DNA of 7,802 nucleotides, taken from positions 1 to 7,802 of the forward strand of contig CAYPZI010000134.1 in assembly GCA_964415185.1 (NCBI GenBank), read 5' to 3'. This DNA comes from CAYVBJ01 sp964415185. Its GTDB lineage: Bacteria > Bacteroidota > Rhodothermia > Balneolales > Balneolaceae. Both the position numbers and the translations under genes were made by a program. Below the pieces are notes generated by a model. The model was given only the letters and a program-made list of their open reading frames with translations. It did no database searches and had not been told where the DNA came from. Of the stretch, positions 5,408-7,802 are shown in pieces. Position 1 is the first letter of the stretch, and each line of letters opens with the position of its first letter.

Positions 5408-6622
5408 ATGGCTATTATACATCCTTTTAAAGGCTGGCTGCCAAAACCGGAACATGCTGACGATATTGCCTGCGTACCATATGATGTGATCAGTAAAGAA
5501 GAAGCGGCACAAATGGCCGATGGCAAGCCCGACAGTTTTCTGCATGTCATCCGGCCGGAAATTGACTTGCCCGATGGCACGCCTTTTAATGACGATTCGG
5601 TTTATAAAAAAGGGGCTGAAAATCTCAAAAAACTGCTCTCCTCTTCCCTGGCGCAACAGGATGAGAACCCGCAAATATACATTTATAGCCTTGAAACCGA
5701 CACTCATACTCAAACCGGTGTTTTCACCTGTGTTTCTGTACAGGATTATGACGAAGACGTTATCCTGAAGCATGAGCTTACCCGTCCCGACAAGGAAGAT
5801 GACCGGACCCGGCATATCCTTGAGCAATCGGCCCATGCCGAGCCGGTCATGTTTACATTTAAGGATGATGAAGAGGTTCAGTTTCTGATTGAAAAAACCG
5901 TGGCAAGTTCAGATCCGTTTATTGAGCACAGCGGTGATGACGGTGTTTCCCACAAGATCTGGAAAACCGGCAAAACCGCCGGCTTTTCGGAAGCATTTTC
6001 AAACGTATCCAATTTTTATGTTGCCGACGGGCACCATCGCTGTAAAGCAGCTTCCAGGGCAGCCGAAAAGCTCAGGAAAGAAAAAAATATTTTTCCCGGA
6101 GAGGCCGAATTTGAATATTTCCCGGCCGTTCTGTTTCCCATGGGGCAAATGAAAATTCTTGCCTATAACCGGATTTTGACCACTGCAAGTGACGGTGAGA
6201 TCAAGAATTTTTTTACCGAATTTAAGCCGGAAGCCGGTGCCAGGCCAACGCCCACAGAAAAAGGCCGGGTTTCGATCTATTATGATGGCAAATGGTACGG
6301 AATGAAACTTCCGGAACCTCAAAAACCTGATGTAGTCTCAAAGCTGGACGCCGCTCGGCTGCAAGACCTGGTTTTAAAACCTATATTCGGCATTGAAAAC
6401 CCCCGTACCGATCCCGGGATCAATTTCGTCGGCGGCATCCGCGGCACCGGTGAACTTGAAAAACTGGTTGACAGCGGAAAAGCTATTATGGCTATCAGTA
6501 TGTATCCGACAAGTATAGAAGAGCTTGTGGCTGTATCGGACGCGGGAGAACTGATGCCGCCCAAATCCACCTGGTTTGAGCCAAAGCTCAAATCCGGATT
6601 GATCGTTCACACTTTTGAATAA
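5408..6622 (+). CDS. DUF1015 family protein, probably linked to serine/phosphoserine metabolism
   Basis: The cytoplasmic protein has 404 residues, full length for DUF1015. Recognisable family segments are HPFKGW 5-10, VPYDVI 23-28, KHELTRPDKEDDRTRHI 121-137, YVADGHHRCKAASRAAE 204-220, AYNRILT 252-258 and PPKSTWFEPKLKSGL 384-398. The DGHHR motif at 207-211 resembles the nucleotide/phosphate-binding motif of ParB/sulfiredoxin-fold proteins, including an archaeal ADP-dependent serine kinase. That similarity is my inference from the motif. No signal peptide or membrane segment is seen. It lies 18 nt before serC on the same strand, so the two are almost certainly co-transcribed. A role next to SerC, for example interconverting phosphoserine and serine, is plausible. 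I recall proposals tying this family to serine synthesis but cannot verify them. No promoter is convincing in the 104-bp divergent region, although TATAAT occurs at 5357-5362. Confidence 0.88.
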   Translation: MAIIHPFKGWLPKPEHADDIACVPYDVISKEEAAQMADGKPDSFLHVIRPEIDLPDGTPFNDDSVYKKGAENLKKLLSSSLAQQDENPQIYIYSLETDTHTQTGVFTCVSVQDYDEDVILKHELTRPDKEDDRTRHILEQSAHAEPVMFTFKDDEEVQFLIEKTVASSDPFIEHSGDDGVSHKIWKTGKTAGFSEAFSNVSNFYVADGHHRCKAASRAAEKLRKEKNIFPGEAEFEYFPAVLFPMGQMKILAYNRILTTASDGEIKNFFTEFKPEAGARPTPTEKGRVSIYYDGKWYGMKLPEPQKPDVVSKLDAARLQDLVLKPIFGIENPRTDPGINFVGGIRGTGELEKLVDSGKAIMAISMYPTSIEELVAVSDAGELMPPKSTWFEPKLKSGLIVHTFE

Positions 6623-6640
6623 AAAACACCAATTACATAT

Positions 6641-7723
6641 ATGAAACGAGTACACAATTTCAGCGCCGGACCGGCAACACTGCCATTGGAAGTTTTAATG
6701 AAAGTACAGGAAGAGCTTCCCAATTACCGGGATAAAGGAGCATCCATCATTGAGATGAGCCACCGGAGTCCTGAATACACCGAAATTAATAATCAGGCCG
6801 GTGAACGGCTTTTGAATATTTTGGGAGCCAAAAAAGAGGATTGGGAAGTTCTCTTTTTGCAGGGAGGAGCCAGCTCACAATTTATGATGGTTCCTTTTAA
6901 TTTTCTTTCGGAAGGCCAGACGGCCGATTACATCGACACCGGTTCATGGTCGGCCAAAGCAATCAAAGAGGCCAAACTTTTTGGAAACGTACATGTTCCT
7001 TTCAGCAGTAAGAATGATAACTACAGCCATGTTCCGGGAAACGGAGATCTGAATTTTTCGGATGATCCGGTTTATGTTCATTTTACCAGCAATAATACCA
7101 TTTTCGGTACCGAGTTTCTCTCAGAACCGGAGACAAACGGTATCCCGCTTGTATGTGATGCTTCTTCCGATTTTCTTTCACGCCCAATCGACCTGGATAA
7201 ATACGGTATTATTTATGCAGGAGCACAGAAAAATGTAGGTCCGGCAGGCGTGACCGTAGTTCTGATCCGGAAATCATTTCTTGAAAGGCAGAAATCGGGA
7301 TCGATTCCAACCATCCTGAATTACAAGACCCATATTGAGAAGCTGTTCAATACTCCGCCTGTATTTGCCGTATATATGGTAAATTATGTACTGGAATGGA
7401 TTCAGAAAAAAGGAGGTCTTGAAAACTTCAAAACCTTCAATGAGAAAAAGGCGAATCTGCTTTACAATGAACTCGATAAAGATGATTTTTACAGGGGAAC
7501 CGTGGAAAATGATTCCCGTTCGCTCATGAATGTCACTTTTCGCCTCAACTCCGAAGAGCTTGAGGCAAAATTTCTGAAAGAAGCCGCAAATAATGAGTTG
7601 GTAAACCTGAAAGGTCACCGGAGCGTGGGCGGCATTCGAGCCAGCATTTACAACGCCTGCCCGATGGAGAGTGTCGAGGCACTTGCAGCGTTTATGCGCG
7701 GGTTTCGAGATAAGAATGGGTAG
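6641..7723 (+). CDS. serC: phosphoserine aminotransferase
   Basis: This PLP enzyme converts 3-phosphohydroxypyruvate and glutamate to O-phosphoserine and 2-oxoglutarate, the second step of serine biosynthesis. The same fold often serves the pyridoxal-phosphate pathway. The 360 residues match the normal length. Visible landmarks are NFSAGPATLP 6-15 at the N-terminus, MSHRSPEY 39-46 with the phosphate-binding His41-Arg42, FLQGGASSQF 72-81, TGSWS 100-104 with the Trp that stacks on the cofactor, VCDASSDFLSRPID 171-184, and AGAQKNVGPAG 193-203 with Lys197 as the Schiff-base lysine. The C-terminus has GHRSVGGIRASIYNA 325-339, another substrate-binding segment. The stop is TAG. There is no Shine-Dalgarno in the 18-nt gap after the DUF1015 gene, and no separate promoter is visible there, so the two genes are probably one transcript. 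No serA or serB lies within the window. Confidence 0.97.
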   Translation: MKRVHNFSAGPATLPLEVLMKVQEELPNYRDKGASIIEMSHRSPEYTEINNQAGERLLNILGAKKEDWEVLFLQGGASSQFMMVPFNFLSEGQTADYIDTGSWSAKAIKEAKLFGNVHVPFSSKNDNYSHVPGNGDLNFSDDPVYVHFTSNNTIFGTEFLSEPETNGIPLVCDASSDFLSRPIDLDKYGIIYAGAQKNVGPAGVTVVLIRKSFLERQKSGSIPTILNYKTHIEKLFNTPPVFAVYMVNYVLEWIQKKGGLENFKTFNEKKANLLYNELDKDDFYRGTVENDSRSLMNVTFRLNSEELEAKFLKEAANNELVNLKGHRSVGGIRASIYNACPMESVEALAAFMRGFRDKNG

Positions 7724-7756
7724 GGGTCATCAAGCCCGTCGTTGTACACACCCCTG

Positions 7757-7790
7757 CCTTTTCAAAATCGCCTTCGGCGTTTTGCCAAGG
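7757..7790. terminator. REP-like imperfect hairpin downstream of serC
   Basis: CCTT 7757-7760 pairs with AAGG 7787-7790. AAAA 7764-7767 pairs with TTTT 7780-7783, and CGCC 7769-7772 pairs with GGCG 7776-7779 around the loop TTC. There is a 3x3 internal loop and one bulged T. It may terminate the serC transcript, although the T run is inside the stem. The GCCTTCGGCG core is also typical of dispersed intergenic REP-like repeats. A smaller pair, AGGGGT 7722-7727 with ACCCCT 7750-7755, lies just before it. Confidence 0.45.
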
Positions 7791-7802
7791 CTGTCCCTCT
7801 CC

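Overview
The window looks like ordinary chromosomal DNA from a Gram-negative member of the Bacteroidota/Balneolota (Rhodothermota) group. The evidence is an archaeal/eukaryote-type prolyl-tRNA synthetase, a TonB-type energy transducer, a DUF1844 protein, a DUF1015 protein paired with phosphoserine aminotransferase, mostly absent Shine-Dalgarno sequences, and one promoter with a Bacteroidota-like TAnnTTTG -7 element. The lineage is inferred from gene content; no 16S or other decisive marker is present. I see no mobile element, CRISPR array, tRNA or rRNA gene.

Layout. Positions 1-275 are non-coding. They hold several stem-loops at the left edge, possibly the tail of a structured RNA or leader cut by the window border, and then a sigma70-like promoter for the first operon. 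Positions 279-3673 (+) are a tight three-gene run: proS (prolyl-tRNA synthetase), a fused NAD(P)H-hydrate epimerase/dehydratase (metabolite repair) 12 nt later, and a small VanZ-like membrane protein that overlaps it by ATGA. Positions 3713-4429 (+) are a single-gene unit with a strong promoter and a TonB protein. Positions 4458-4535 hold a bidirectional terminator whose left arm has been tandemly repeated. Positions 4517-5303 (-) are a two-gene operon, DUF1844 then a Nudix hydrolase, with a 14-nt overlap. Positions 5304-5407 are a divergent promoter region. Positions 5408-7723 (+) are DUF1015 followed 18 nt later by serC. The right edge carries a REP-like hairpin.

How the genes relate. Most are housekeeping: translation (proS), cofactor repair (nnrD/E), outer-membrane energisation (TonB), nucleotide-type hydrolysis (Nudix) and serine biosynthesis (serC). 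The most interesting functional lead is the DUF1015-serC pair. DUF1015 carries a DGHHR motif reminiscent of ParB/sulfiredoxin-fold serine kinases, so it is a good candidate for a phosphoserine-handling step next to SerC. The most interesting sequence structures are the triplicated terminator arm and the A7 run at the DUF1844/Nudix junction, where loss of one A would fuse the two proteins. I found no clear multi-gene defence or novel system.
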